Notes: generated from the letters alone by a model not told the origin. Shown: positions 20,592 to 31,720, numbered from the stretch's first letter. The stretch: DNA of 64,000 bases from Erodium maritimum (GCA_963921825.1 OY997589.1:73826523-73890522), one strand, 5' to 3'. Numbers and translations are program-made.

Positions 20592-21774
20592 GGGGTGGGC
20601 GCTTTGACACCTGATGAGCGACTTTGGGTGAGGCATCGGGGTTTTTTTGGTATCCGACGCCCAATCCCGACCAGCGAGGGCACCGATGATCGAGCCTCCA
20701 TGCATGGCAATGTTCTCCCTGAACCTGCTACTGTACTTGAGGAGAGAGAGGTGGTTACTTCGGATGAGGCAGAAGGTTGGACTGTAGTTCAGAGCAGGAG
20801 GTCGAAGAAGGCGACAAGAAGGGCTACAAAGGCATCCACCAAGGGGCATGGGCGTGGGTTTCCTGCCTTCGTTACTAATTTGCCAAAGTCATCCTCGAAA
20901 GAACAACTTTGGAGTCTTTTTAGTCAGATCGGAAGCCTCGTTGGGATTGGCTTCTATCCTCGATCTTTGCGAGGTAGGTCATTTGCTTTTATTTACTTTG
21001 CTTTATATTCTGATCAGCTAAAAGCTATTGGGTCTCTGAATAGGTTTGTGTGGGGCACGCACAAATTAGTGGTTGAATTGGGTAGGCGTCTTGGCCACTC
21101 TCCTACCATTGAACCGTCTAAATCTTTGACCTTAGCTGCTCCTTTTACGTTTCCTGGTGTTGGACAAACTTGTCATGTGGATTTATCTGATAAGGTGGTC
21201 GAGCCTGATAAGGTTTCGGGTAAGGTTATTTCATCTCTTGAGCCTAGCCTCTCGGAGGAAGATCCTGGTAAAGGGGGTGCTGGAGTTGAGCAACCTCCTT
21301 CCTCGCTATCTTTCTTTGGGTGACTGGGCCAGTTTGCGTCCTTGGTTCTTCTCTTTCTCTGATTGCTTGTATAGGGTCCTTTCTGGTGGGTGACTGGTGT
21401 GGGTTGACATCGTAGGCTTACCCCCTTTTAGGTGGTGTAAGGACAGCATGATTCGTGTTTTGGAGAGAGTCGGATTTCCAATTGCGGTTCATCCCTCTTC
21501 TTTGGCTTCGGGTCAGATGGTCAGGGCTTCTGCCCTTGTTCACACTTCTGATGTTTCCTTTCATAGCATGCTTGTACCGGTGAGATGGGATGACTTTCGA
21601 GCTCAGGTTTTGGTCAAGAGGGCGCACTTAGATAGCATCCCCTCCTGCCCAACTCCTAGACCCCCGTCTGTTGCTCCGTCTAGATCTGGCGTTGATCCGA
21701 TCCTTTAGGCCTTCACGGCCAGGCCGCGCTCCCTACATTTGCCGATTAGATCCGTGGTTGGTGCTTCGTCACAG
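20592..21774 (+). repeat. 1183-bp direct duplicate of LINE ORF1 (copy of 14992-16174)
   Basis: Aligned by eye with a constant offset of 5600 and no gaps; I count 10 mismatches in 1183 (about 99.2% identity). It has neither the LINE 5' end nor the 3' end: it begins and ends inside ORF1. It includes the RRM and DUF4283-like parts. The left junction shares ggggtggg and the right junction ends at cgtcacag. It looks like a templated repair insertion or an unequal-exchange product, not a normal retrotransposition. Confidence 0.92.
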
Positions 21775-21989
21775 CCAACTCACTAGTCTGGTGAGTTGGG
21801 AACTCTAAGTTTTACGTTATAAGATATTTCGTTGAGACACTTTCTATTATGTGTAAACTATTATGAGACATGGATATCATTGTTATGTGCTGTTTATTTT
21901 ATATGTACGTTATTTTAAAATTATGGGTTGACTATGCATGTTGTTTAAAATTATGGATTGAGAATTGTCATTTCAAATGTGCATTTTTT
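21775..21989. other. short unassigned segment starting with a hairpin
   Basis: It starts with a perfect 9-bp hairpin: ccaactcac (21775-21783), a 7-base loop, and gtgagttgg (21791-21799). The core word actagtctggtg also occurs in the LINE 3' UTR (about 20555), so this may be displaced LINE 3' sequence. The remainder is AT-rich and featureless. Confidence 0.45.
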
Positions 21990-22175
21990 CGGGTGATGAG
22001 AATGCGGCGGGAATGGAGTAGGGAATAAAATCCCCCGCGGGACGAGAGTGGGATGGGGAATAAAATCCCCGTTCTCCTCCCCGTCCCCGCGGGGCGGGGT
22101 CAACACGTGGTCAACGTGGGGACGGGGACGGGGCCTGGGGTCCCCGCCCCAACCCCGCCCCATTGTCATCCTTAG
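21990..22175. mobile_element. GC-rich MITE-like repeat ('cggggacgggg' type)
   Basis: Runs of ccccg/cgggg words (aaaatccccgttctcc, ggggacggggacgggg) end in cattgtcatccttag, directly against Copia F coding sequence at about 22176. The reverse complement, ctaaggatgacaatggggcg, resembles the terminus of common plant hAT-like MITEs. The other terminus and a target duplication are not clear. Confidence 0.5.
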
Positions 22176-23575
22176 GGTTGAGGCCATGCAAGATGAGATG
22201 AAGTCATTGCATGATAACCATACTTTTGAGTATATTAAGTTGTCGAAAGATAAGAGAGCTTTGAAGAACAAGTGGGGTGTATAAAGTCAAGCATGAAGAT
22301 AATTCCTCACGCCCACGATACAAAGCTAGATTGATGGTCAAGGGGTTCAGCCAGAGGAAAGGTATTGTCTTTGATGGAATGTTTTCTCCGATTGTTAAGA
22401 TGTCATCTATTCGTGTTGTTATGGGTTTAACAGCTAGTCTCGATTTGGAGATTGAAGAGATAGATGTGAAAAATGCATTTCTCTATGGCGACTTAGACAA
22501 GGAGATCTATATGGAGCAGCTAGAGGGTTTCGCAGTAAAAGAGAAAGAGGAGTATGTGCAAGCTGCGGAAAAGTATTTATGGTTTGAAGCATTGCACTAA
22601 GACAGTGGTACAAGAAGTTTGAATCAGTTATGAGGGAGCAAGGCTACCAGAAAACTAAGTGTGACCACTGTGTGTTTGTGCAGAGATTCTATGATGATGA
22701 TTTTATCATATTATTGCTAAATGTTGATAATCTACTGATTGTTGGGAAGAATATTTCTAGCATAGACAGGTTAAAGAAGCAGTTGAGTCGGGTTTTTTCT
22801 ATAAAGGACTTAGGTTTTGTGAAGAATATTCTTGGTATTAGAATTACTCGTGATAGAGGCGCGAAGAAGATGTATATATCACAAGAGAAATATATTGAGA
22901 AGGTGTTGCAAAGGTTCAACATGGACAATGCTAAAGTGGTTAGTTCTCCTCTTGCTACTCACTTTAAACTAAGTACAAAAGAGAGCCTTTGTTTAGAGAA
23001 GGAGATGGAAGACATGAAGAGAGTTCCATATGACTGAACTGTAGGAAGCTTGATGTATGCTATGGTATATACTACACCCGACATTTCTCATGTTGTTGGA
23101 GTTGTTAGCCATTTTTGTCTAATCCAGGTAAAGTACACTAGGATGCAGTCAAATGGATCGTGAGATATCTTCGAGGTACTTCTACTTTGAAACTTATTTT
23201 CGGAAGTGGAGAACCTATGTTAGTTGGGTACTCAGACTCAGACATGGCAGGAGATGTTGATAGCAGAAACTCCACCTCTGGTTGCTTGATGATTTTTCCA
23301 GGCGGAGTACTTTCATGGCAATCAAGGCTTCAAAAGTGTGTCATAATTTCTACGACAGAGGCTGAGTATATTGCAACAATTGAAGCATGTAAGAGTTGTT
23401 GTGGATGAAGAGATTTATACAAGAGCTTGGTATCAAGCAGAAGCGGTATGTGGTTTATTGTGATAACCAAAGTGCAATCAACTTGAGCAAGAATTCGACA
23501 TTTCATGCAAAGTCGAAACATATTGATGTGAGGTATCATTGGCTTAGAGATGCTCTTGGCGGATAAGTTAATTGA
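22176..23575 (+). pseudogene. Copia element F, reverse transcriptase and RNase H part
   Basis: Copia RT (RVT_2) resumes with EAMQDEMKSLHDNHTFEYI...ALKNKW, then YKARLMVKGFSQRKGI, IDVKNAFLYGDLDKEIYM and a decayed catalytic box LNVDNLLIVG in place of YVDD. RNase H follows from about 23160 (SDSDMAGDVDSRNSTSG ... STTEAEYI) to KHIDVRYHW near 23540. Several stops and frameshifts break it. About 150-200 residues between the integrase and this part are missing, replaced by the LINE and its neighbours. Confidence 0.88.
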
Positions 23576-24134
23576 GATTGAGAAAGTTCACACGGATGAG
23601 AATGGATCCAGTATGTTCCCTAAGGCACTACCACGAGAGAAGCTTGAGGTATGTTGTAAGATTTCTAGAATGGTATTGCCCTCCATTTATTGAAATGGGA
23701 GAGATTTGTTGGGCATTAAATGGAAAAGGCCCAAAGCTCACTTGTAGTTACTTAAGCCCAAATGGAGATGCTAGGGTTACTAGGTATTATGTAGCTACTT
23801 GAAATCAGATCTAATAGTGAGAGGAGCCTCCATCGTTGGACAGAGAGAGAAGTTAAAAGAGAAGAAGGTGCAGAATTTTCTACAGAAATTCTGTCCGACC
23901 AACTACTTTCAAGAGCTCAATCGGAGGTTTATACAAGATCCAATGAAGCTGATTTTTGGAGTGAAAGTTCTCCACATATAGATCTTCAAAGTGAGTGGTG
24001 GAATTTGAATTTTGACGGTTCATTTGTTTTTCATATACACGAGCTGCAAGTTGTGCCACCAAGTTGGTGAGATTTCTCTTCTTCTTTCTTGTGCTTTGTT
24101 GCTAGTTCAAACACTAAGTTGTGTTGAGATATCG

Positions 24135-24149
24135 TGTATACCTCTAGTT
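24135..24149. repeat. target-site duplication, left copy (retroposon at 24150)
   Basis: tgtatacctctagtt, repeated exactly at 25585-25599. Confidence 0.93.
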
Positions 24150-25584
24150 TTTTTTTTGGATCAACAATTTTTTGATTAAAAATCCAATAGTTTCAAAGTG
24201 AAACCGAAGGACAAGGGTAGAAACCCTCAATACAAACAAGATCATTGGTCATATAGACGCAGGTTCGAACCAAACGATCCCAACAAGATGAATAAAATCG
24301 AAACAGGTCTAAGAACCAGATACAAATATTCAGCAACCAACAAACCCAACAAGGGACAAAACCATTACAAACACGTACAAACAAAACACTAATAGGTCTA
24401 ATACCGAGATATAACTAACATGAAGCTCAAAACCGAAGCACCTCAAACGCCCTTCCGCAACCAATAGTAGCACCCCGACAAGCGACAAAATATAGTAGCA
24501 CCTTAAAAACTAGCTAAAATAGTAAGGAGCGTCCTATCTCGTCGGGGCCACCAACTCAAAGAGTTGAATCGCTACCGACACGCCAACACCGAACACGACA
24601 GAGATAGGCCAATAGTTGAAAACCACCGAAAATTCTATACCCCGATCACCGATATTGACAATCTTCAAACAAAGGCCCATAGACCAAACAAACTCGTCGG
24701 AGGCCAACACCTAGAGACCAACGAGCCCCTACTCACCGAGTAGGGTAACAATGGAGACTGAACAAGTGTCGGAAAATAGGAAAAACCCGTGACTCACAAA
24801 AGTAGCAGTTAAGGGGAAAAACGATTAAAAGAACAAACCCTAAGCCGAACAGAAGCCCAAAGGAGTTACCAAACGCACATCTGCAACTCCAAAATAGCAA
24901 CAAACGGAACGAGAGTTGAGACCCTCGTAGGAGAACCGGAACATGAACAATAAACCTCCTCCCGAAGTAGAGTTTCGGCGAACACGAGCATGAACCGGCT
25001 GGAAAGTGGAGGCTAGGAGGAGTTCGACCCAGAGAAGGGATAAGACCAGAACTCCAGCGAGGAGATCGAGGTCACAAAACCCGCCACAAGAGGAAAAATA
25101 TGAGATCCATATTTTGTTCTCCTACGAAAGTGCGAGGATTCCGGCTACCAAAGTAGAGTTCCGTCCACTACAACCGAAGAGGGTAGTAACTAGTCACAAG
25201 AGCGAGGGGTCAGCCACCATCATACCTACAAGGAAAAAACGAGACCCACACCAATCCTATACCCAAAAGGTCAAGAAAAGCGACCCACAACCCAAATCTT
25301 CGATTAATCCAAGGTAGAGGAAGAGGCGGCCACTACAACCGAGCCGGAGGAGCTAAAGTGGTTGGAGGAAGAGTGAGGTGAAGAAGACGAAGCAGCAGGC
25401 ACAGACTAGTAAGGAAAGGAAGGAAAAGGTTAGTGGGAGGAAGGGATAGCCACCACCGGCATCAGCCGTGGCTGGAGGCCACAACCATCACCGGTGGTGA
25501 TTCAGAAAGGGGGCGGCAGCGGTGAGAAAAGGAAGTCTTAGTGTTTGTTTTTTAGAAAGAAAAAAGATATTTGTAACCACTTCA
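24150..25584 (-). mobile_element. non-coding poly(A) retroposon, minus orientation, 1.43 kb
   Basis: Bounded by a perfect 15-bp target duplication. The left edge is a T-tract (24150-24157), so on the minus strand the insert ends in poly(A): it was copied from RNA by LINE machinery. Reading minus, the first 200 bases are rich in ccggtg/ggtgatgg words and then pyrimidine tracts. The remainder is T-rich with no long open frame and no reverse transcriptase or LINE domain. The layout resembles the retroposon at 25945-36273. It is too long for a tRNA-type SINE and I see no A/B boxes. A processed non-coding transcript or a non-autonomous LINE derivative are the alternatives. Confidence 0.72.
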
Positions 25585-25599
25585 TGTATACCTCTAGTT
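25585..25599. repeat. target-site duplication, right copy (retroposon at 24150)
   Basis: Exact copy of the 15-bp sequence at 24135-24149. Confidence 0.93.
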
Positions 25600-25931
25600 C
25601 GTCCAGAGAGACATTGTACCCGTTATTGGTGAAAGTGGATGATTAAGAGGTCTTGAAGATCCTGTGGTTTTTACTTCTCGTCTTGACAAAGTTTTTCACG
25701 CTAAAAACTTGTGTATATTGTGTTTCGTGATTTGCTTTGTTTGCTGATTTCTTATTAGGTTTGCACAAGTATGGGAGAATTGATTCCGTTGTTTACTAAT
25801 TATCTGTTATTATTTGATATTGTTCCCTATCAGTTTTTTCTAATATAAGTTTTTTGGGTTTTGCTACCTAATTACTTGAGGTTTGACTAACGAATTGCAT
25901 ATAAGATAAAGCTTATCGATCGGCAACCATT

Positions 25932-25944
25932 AACTCTCCAGATT
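25932..25944. repeat. target-site duplication, left copy (split retroposon)
   Basis: aactctccagatt, repeated exactly at 36274-36286, more than 10 kb away on the other side of Copia A. The match may extend imperfectly into gtta. Confidence 0.85.
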
Positions 25945-26916
25945 CGTTATATATAGAGTTTGAATCACATAGGCACATTTTTCTCTCTCTAGCAGCTTCA
26001 TCCCCAAAACCCTAAAGCAAACCCAACCATCGTTGTCTTTCTTTATCCTCCACCGACGATGCCCGGCCATGACTGTCGCCGGTGGCGGCATCCTATAGTC
26101 CCCCCTCCCTCCCTTCCTTTTTCCTTTCCTTTCTTCTCTATTTCTTTTTCTTTTCCTTCGTTTTTCCTAGCCTCTTTCCAGAGGAGGTGATGCGGCTTCT
26201 TCCCTAGTGGAGTTTGTTCTGATGTGCTGGAGGTTGTCGTCGGTTCTTCTCGTTCTCGTCTTCTCTCCTCGCGTCGCTGGTGGCTCGGGACCCTTGGATC
26301 TGTTCGATCGAACTTGTATCGTGCTGGTTCGTCGGGTCTTGGGCCTCACTACTCAAATCGAGTCAACCGTCCTTTGTGGAGGGAGTGGTTGGAGCTCGGG
26401 TTAGGGATGCTCGTCCTGTCCTCGTCAGCGCTGCTCGTGGAAGCTTGGAATCCGGTAAGCTACTTTGTGGTGCGTAGCCGGAACTCCTCCCCGGAAGGTT
26501 CGGGTTTTTGCGGCCTCTCTCAGGTTGGGTTGCCGGAGTTGTTTGGCTCGCCGGATTCAGTTTCGGCCATGTATTTTCTTCTCTTCCGTGGATTGGAGTG
26601 GGTGGTCGGAATTTGTAGCCGAAAGTATTGGAAGGGTGGTGCCGCCGGACCTCCTTGTGGCTTCCCTCAGTTCTCTGTCTCCGCTAGTGACATCTTCAGA
26701 TCCAGCCTTTGTGGTTTGGATTCTAGTTTTCGCTGCCTCTTTGTGAGCCCGGTGGTTTCATTGGTAGTTGTCTCAAGGAGTTTGGTCAGGTGTGGGTGTT
26801 GGCCCTCCGAATTTCAGCTCTGGTGTAGATTTGGTGCCCGCGATGATGTCGCTGGAGCCTCTTACGTGACATCGGAAGTGATTAAATTCAATTCTGGCCG
26901 CGGAACATGTCTCTTT
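25945..26916 (+). mobile_element. non-coding retroposon 2, 5' half
   Basis: Begins just after the 13-bp duplication with an exon-like leader (caaaaccctaaagcaaaccc), then a ccggtggcggc-rich and pyrimidine-rich stretch (26060-26180) resembling the start of the minus-strand retroposon at 25584. A 232-codon open frame (26224-26922) has no domain I recognise and no counterpart in the other copy, so I do not call it a gene. Copia A interrupts the element at 26917; the second half is at 35353-36273. Confidence 0.65.
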
Positions 26917-28605
26917 TGTTAGTCTTAGTGCCCGTAGTTCAATCCTAAATGTCCAAATGTATATATCATCGTTAGCAATAAAATTAAAGCGGCTTTATAT
27001 TACTTATGTGTTGGAGTAATATATCGATGTGTGCTCTGATCTATGCCCACCATGCGAATAGAACCATAGATCGAGATAGATCACACTCGATGGGTCCCTA
27101 GTCAACAAAGCTTCACTAGAAGCGACTAGTATGAAAGATGGCTCTTTATGGCTTACGTTCTGTTAGTCATTGGAATGGGATTCCGGAGTCTGATCATAGA
27201 TATCATGTGGGACATGATATTGGACGACCCACCCTGAATATGTGCCATAGATTAAGTCATGAACATATTCAGTGTTGTAGCTTGTCATGTATCCTTAGAC
27301 CAAGGAGTCTTTGTGATCGCTATGTAGTCAACAACTGAGTTTGACCTGAGCCTAACGTTGTCCGTAACAGGGCTTCCATAACGGCCAGGATTGGCTTGGG
27401 GACGGGCTACATGAGTGACACGAAAGACGGCTAAGGGATTTATCCCTCATACTAAGGTATGGGAAAGATATCGGTTCTCGGCCACTTGATCGAGAGTGAC
27501 TGGAAGAATAGCATGGCCATGCACATGATACTGGGTATCATATCTTCAGTCATCTCACATATCAAGGAACGGTGATTGAGAATAATAAGGATGACGGCTC
27601 TATGCCTTATCTCAATCAGGATATCGGAGATAAAAGGATAATGACAGGGACGACGGAAAGGTTAGAATCGACAGGGTCGATTCGTTATGTAGTGTCAGGC
27701 AATACTAAAGTCTCGTTAGTTGCCACTTAAATAGGATCAAGTAAAATGGGATTTTACGTTGATCTATTGACATGCATAAACCTAAGGGTCACACCGGAGG
27801 ATGAAACTCATTGACACATTTATGGAGAATGGCCAAAAGGGAGTTGTCTCGGGACATGACCAAAACTGGGTTTTGGGTCATGTGCCCGTAAGTGAATAGG
27901 ACTTTACGGATCGAGACAAGGCTTGGAGTCTTGGGATTGATCGCGTCGGATAATGTTGGACATTTCCGGTATGGAAGGCATGGAGACGATGAGCGAATCA
28001 CGGGACCTCGTTGGAAATGGTCACGGGCCATGTTCCAAGAGGCCCATGAAAGGCCCATGCAACCAAGGCCCATGGAACTAATTAATCAAGTCTTGATTAA
28101 TTAGTACTAAGTAAGCAAGACAAGGATTAAGGTGTTGGTGATTCACCACCTAACCCAATCTTGTCTTGCCATACTTTGTCCTATTTACACCTTACTTGAC
28201 ACCATACTTGTCCCATGCCTTTAGTTGGACAAGTATGGGTTTTGTTATGTTTAAGTCATCTTTTTTCAACATAACAAACACAAGACAAGAATAGGAAACA
28301 CATTTTCTCTCCCTCTTCCATGGCCATTTCGGGTTTGGCTAGTTTCCTCCTCCATTTTTTGTGTTCTTGAGTCCTCAAAGAGAAGAACTACGTGGCTTTG
28401 ATTCCCATGTGGATACGTAGGCGTCTTGGAGACTCAAGCCAATCATTCGTTAACCGGTGTTCTTGTTTTGGTAAGAACTAGTGCTGAATTTTTCTCTTGT
28501 TAATCCATTCTTTGTTAGTTGTTTCATGGTTCTAATTGTCTCTTGGTTTTCATTGATTTTCCGCTGCGAGTTGGTTCATCTCCAACCCTACCTCGAGACC
28601 CAACA
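26917..28605 (+). repeat. Copia A 5' LTR
   Basis: 1689 bases, matching 33659-35347 with two substitutions and no gaps by eye. It carries the two hairpins at 28077-28105 and 28115-28169. Confidence 0.95.
28077..28169 (+). promoter_or_regulatory. two adjacent hairpins conserved in all A/B LTRs
   Basis: Hairpin 1 (28077-28105) has 13-bp perfect arms, actaattaatcaa and ttgattaattagt, around a 3-base loop. Hairpin 2 (28115-28169) pairs gcaagacaag with cttgtcttgc and ggtga with tcacc, with mismatches between. Equivalent pairs lie at 34819-34911, 42808-42900 and 49575-49667. A role in RNA 3' processing, packaging or transcription is inferred only. Confidence 0.65.
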
Positions 28606-28623
28606 GTGGTATCAGAGTCGTGC
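28606..28623 (+). other. Copia A primer-binding site (initiator Met-tRNA type)
   Basis: gtggtatcagagtcgtgc directly after the LTR end. tggtatcagag is the usual plant Met-tRNA primer complement. Element B has the same site at 43337-43354. Confidence 0.9.
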
Positions 28624-30129
28624 TACCTTCGGGATTCACAAGACGGTGTTCAAAGTTTCGTTTTTGGCATGTTGTTTTGCTAAATTGTTTGATAACATGT
28701 TTTAAATTCTTGTTCATGGATTTAATGCATGTAAAATGAATTTTTGAAAATTATTTCAAATCTGGAAATTTTGAAAAAAAAAATTTGATTTTTCGGGTCT
28801 CGGGAGCGGGACTCTCGGGGAGCCGAAACCGGGACCGAACGGGGCTCCGTTGGACGGAGCTAGGCCAAGCATGACCATTGGATGGTTGATATGCCAAGGC
28901 TAAACCGTTTTGTTAGTTATGACGAGTTTGGAACCGTCATGATGAACTCGAAGATCAAATGTTCAAAAGTTTCATTTTTGAACGGTTTCGATAAACCGAG
29001 CATCAAAAAATTTCGAAACTTGGCTATTAATTAAAACCGGAAAATCACATGATGTTTGATAACACGATGTGTGATGTGATGTTGGCATGGTGTACATAAT
29101 AGCCCCGAGCTCGATTTAATTATCTATCGCTTTTCACGGCCTGCGAGCCGTTAGAGTTAACGTGTAATTATTCTTTCAAGGTGTGGTCGTCGAACCACTT
29201 GTTTGTAATATTTATTTATTCCCGACCTGCAAGTCGTGTATTAAATTGTAATATTTTACTCAAGACGAAGAAAGGGCGAAAAGGTCATTTGGTGGCTTTT
29301 CGGGTGTTGGCATCGGCTTGGAGTCGGTGGAGCTCAAGAAGCTAGTGGGAGTTAGTTTAGGGGGCTATTATGTGCACATTTATCACTTTATGCTTGGTTT
29401 AGTTTATGCATGATTAATTCTATGTGTTTTAGAATTGCATGCTTAACTTTATTTACCGAGCATATCACCTCACATGCAAAGATAAAATTGGAATTTTAAT
29501 CCTTGTGTGTGAACCCTTAGAACCATCATTGCATTGGATGTAGTTGACGGGTTCAAAGGAAGAATTACATTGGATGTAATTTGAGGCATCATTGCATTTG
29601 GAATGTAGTTGATGTGCTCATCGCATCTAGGATGTGCCAAAGTTTTGAACACAACTGGACAAGTAAAAGCGGGTCATGTCCGATACCTCCCAATCATCAA
29701 CACCTTACTACCTCCCCGTCCTATGGGTGTCGTGCGCATTAGCGGAGCATCCATGGGGAAGCGGGGTAGTAGGTTTGGACGACATATGTGGGTGTCGTGC
29801 GCATTAGCGGAGCACCTACATAGTGACGGGCCATAGTTGAAAATTGGTGGACCCGACTACGATTCTCAGCCTGAGGTTGAGCTAGGGTAACAGATAGGGT
29901 AAGCCGTGTACATAAGTGCATACCCTAGCCAAGAGTCACATTGGATGTGATTGGATGGAGTCCTACCTACATAGCTCGATTAAGTGGTGAGCATTAGTTC
30001 AGCTTAATCGAGTGAATCAAGGATCTTGGTTTCAGATTCTAAAGGTTTAGAATTGATTGTTGGTGTTTAAGCTTGATCTTCATAAAATTTATTCAGTTTA
30101 CTGATTGAATTTTATCTGTTGTAGATCAA
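28624..30129 (+). other. Copia A untranslated leader (1.5 kb)
   Basis: No coding potential seen. It contains internal direct repeats: gggtgtcgtgcgcattagcg at about 29726 and 29791, and three versions of cattggatgtag/cattgcattggatgta between 29520 and 29640. Element B keeps the same leader, so the repeats predate both insertions. Confidence 0.7.
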
Positions 30130-30700
30130 ATGGCAAATTCAGCGAACATTAATAGTTTGTCATTAAAAACCATTCTTGACAGGGTCAAGCTAAATGGGAC
30201 AAACTATTTGGACTGGTACAGAATTTTGAGGATAGTCCTCAAGTCTGAACGCAAAGAATATGTCCTTGACAAGGCTGTCTCTAAGACCATATCAGAGTTA
30301 CATGAAGTGTCATTAACTGCTGAGAAGAATATCTCAGGGATCTGGGATCCAAGGATATTCTGATGGTCAACAAGGGAATTGGAAGTGGCAAGGGCTGGGC
30401 CCATGCGCACTTGGCAGGAAAGATGAGACACCTGAGAATGTCTGCTTCTGCTGCCAACAGCCTGATCATTGGAACCGGGATTACAGGAAGTTCACGGCTG
30501 ATCTGAAGAAGGGTAGTGGGACTGCGCCTTCATCAAATAGCCTGGATGATCTGAAGAAGGGCAGTAGGACTGCGCCTTCATCAGGAAACCTGGATGATCT
30601 AAGGAAGGGCGGTGGGATCGTGCCTTCATTCGGTATTAACTCTATAGAGCTACATCTCTCTACTTCCAAAGATTCATGGGTATTAGATACCATGACTGAA
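30130..30700 (+). pseudogene. Copia A gag and protease remnant, shortened
   Basis: The gag N-terminus from ATG 30130 (LNGTNYLDWYRILRIVL, a Copia gag signature) stops at 30361-30363 after 77 residues and jumps almost at once to the zinc knuckle at about 30440. A central gag segment is therefore missing; the same join is in B. The knuckle reads CFCCQQPDHWNRDY, with Tyr at the last Cys position. A repeated peptide (LDDLKKGS..TAPSS) follows at 30500-30630. Protease shows only WVLDT followed by MTESH, where DTG or DSG is expected. Confidence 0.82.
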
Positions 30701-30758
30701 TCTCACACATGCACTAATATATGGTGGCTGAAAGTAGGAGAGATTTGGAAAGCACGAA

Positions 30759-31720
30759 ATGGACCTCAGAGTTGTGGCAACTGCTGTAGGATCCATGAGT
30801 CTTGCTTTGCCAAGAGGTCTTGTCTTAGTATTGTATAATGTATATTGCATACCTACTTTTAGTAGGAATATTATATCTGTATCCGTGTTTGACAAGGAAG
30901 GATATAATGTTAATATTGGAAATGGAGTTTTCAATGTTCTATGCAATGATATGTTTTATACCAGTACTGACATGGTTGGAGGATTGTACATATTAGATAT
31001 GGGTAACAATGCCTCAAGTTCTATATATTCCGTTAATACCAAGAGGTCTAAATCCAACAATTTAAACCTAACTCTGTTATGGTACTGTCATTTGGGTCGC
31101 ATAAACAAGAAGCGCCTATCAGCACTTCAGAAGTGCGGGCTTTCAGGTTCATTCGAATTCCATTCGATCGATAGGTGCAAGGTTTGTTTGATGGGCAAAA
31201 TGACTAAAGTGCCCTTTATCGATCGCGATGAAAGGGCGGGTGAATTATTGGGGCTGATACACTCGAATGTGTGTAGACCAATAAGTTCACTTGCCAGGAG
31301 GGGTTTTAGCTACTTTATCACATTTACTGATGATTACAGTAAATATGGTTATGTCTATTCGGTGAGACATAAGTCTGAAGCTTTTGATAAATTCAAAGAG
31401 TTTAAGACTATAGTAGAAAACCAGCTCTACAAAGGTATTAAGGCACTTCGATTGGATCGAGGTGGAAAATACTTGACCACAGAGTTATTAGATCATCTAA
31501 AAGAGAATGGGATCCTTTTGGAATGGACTCCTCCTAGGTCACTGTAGTTGAAAGGTGTAGCCAAACGGAGAAATCGGACATTGTTAGACAATGGTCTGTT
31601 CCATGATTAGTTGGACTGATCTCCCAATCTCTTTTAGGGGTTTTGCTCTAGAGACGACCGCATTCATAGTGAATCGGGCTTCGACGAATGGTGTGGAAGG
31701 GACACCATTTTAAAAATGGT
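30759..31720 (+). pseudogene. Copia A integrase remnant, catalytic residues changed
   Basis: Pre-integrase zinc region (CHLGRINKKRLSALQKCGL ... CKVCLMGKM), then the core. The position of the first catalytic Asp reads HSNVCRP (Asn), the second Asp is kept (LRLDRGGKY), and the Glu position reads VAKRRNRTLL (Lys). A TAG at 31545-31547 falls just before that block. All these states are shared with element B. The integrase cannot be active as read here. Confidence 0.88.

Larger units (their letters stand above)
23707..25830 (+). mobile_element. Copia F 3' LTR (interrupted), right end uncertain
   Basis: A purine tract (aaatgggagagatt, 23693-23706) precedes tgttgggc at 23707, the expected 3' LTR start. 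The LTR is split by the inverted retroposon at 24150-25584 and resumes at about 25600 (after the duplicated tgtatacctctagtt). Its right end is placed only roughly near 25830 (cctatca), since no 5' LTR remains for comparison. Confidence 0.55.

Noticed and set aside
14992-21774. The 1183-bp direct repeats as the LTR pair of an LTR element
   Set aside because: The repeats contain LINE ORF1 coding (RRM), lack TG...CA ends, primer site and polypurine tract, and enclose LINE ORF2.
26224-26922. 232-codon open frame in the second retroposon
   Set aside because: No recognisable domain, unusual Ser/Val/Arg/Gly composition from GC-rich DNA, and no equivalent in the related retroposon; the end runs into the Copia A LTR.
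27789-28104. Open frames on both strands in the Copia A LTRs (about 70-94 codons, repeated at 34531-34846)
   Set aside because: LTR non-coding sequence; broken in the diverged B LTRs and without recognisable domains.
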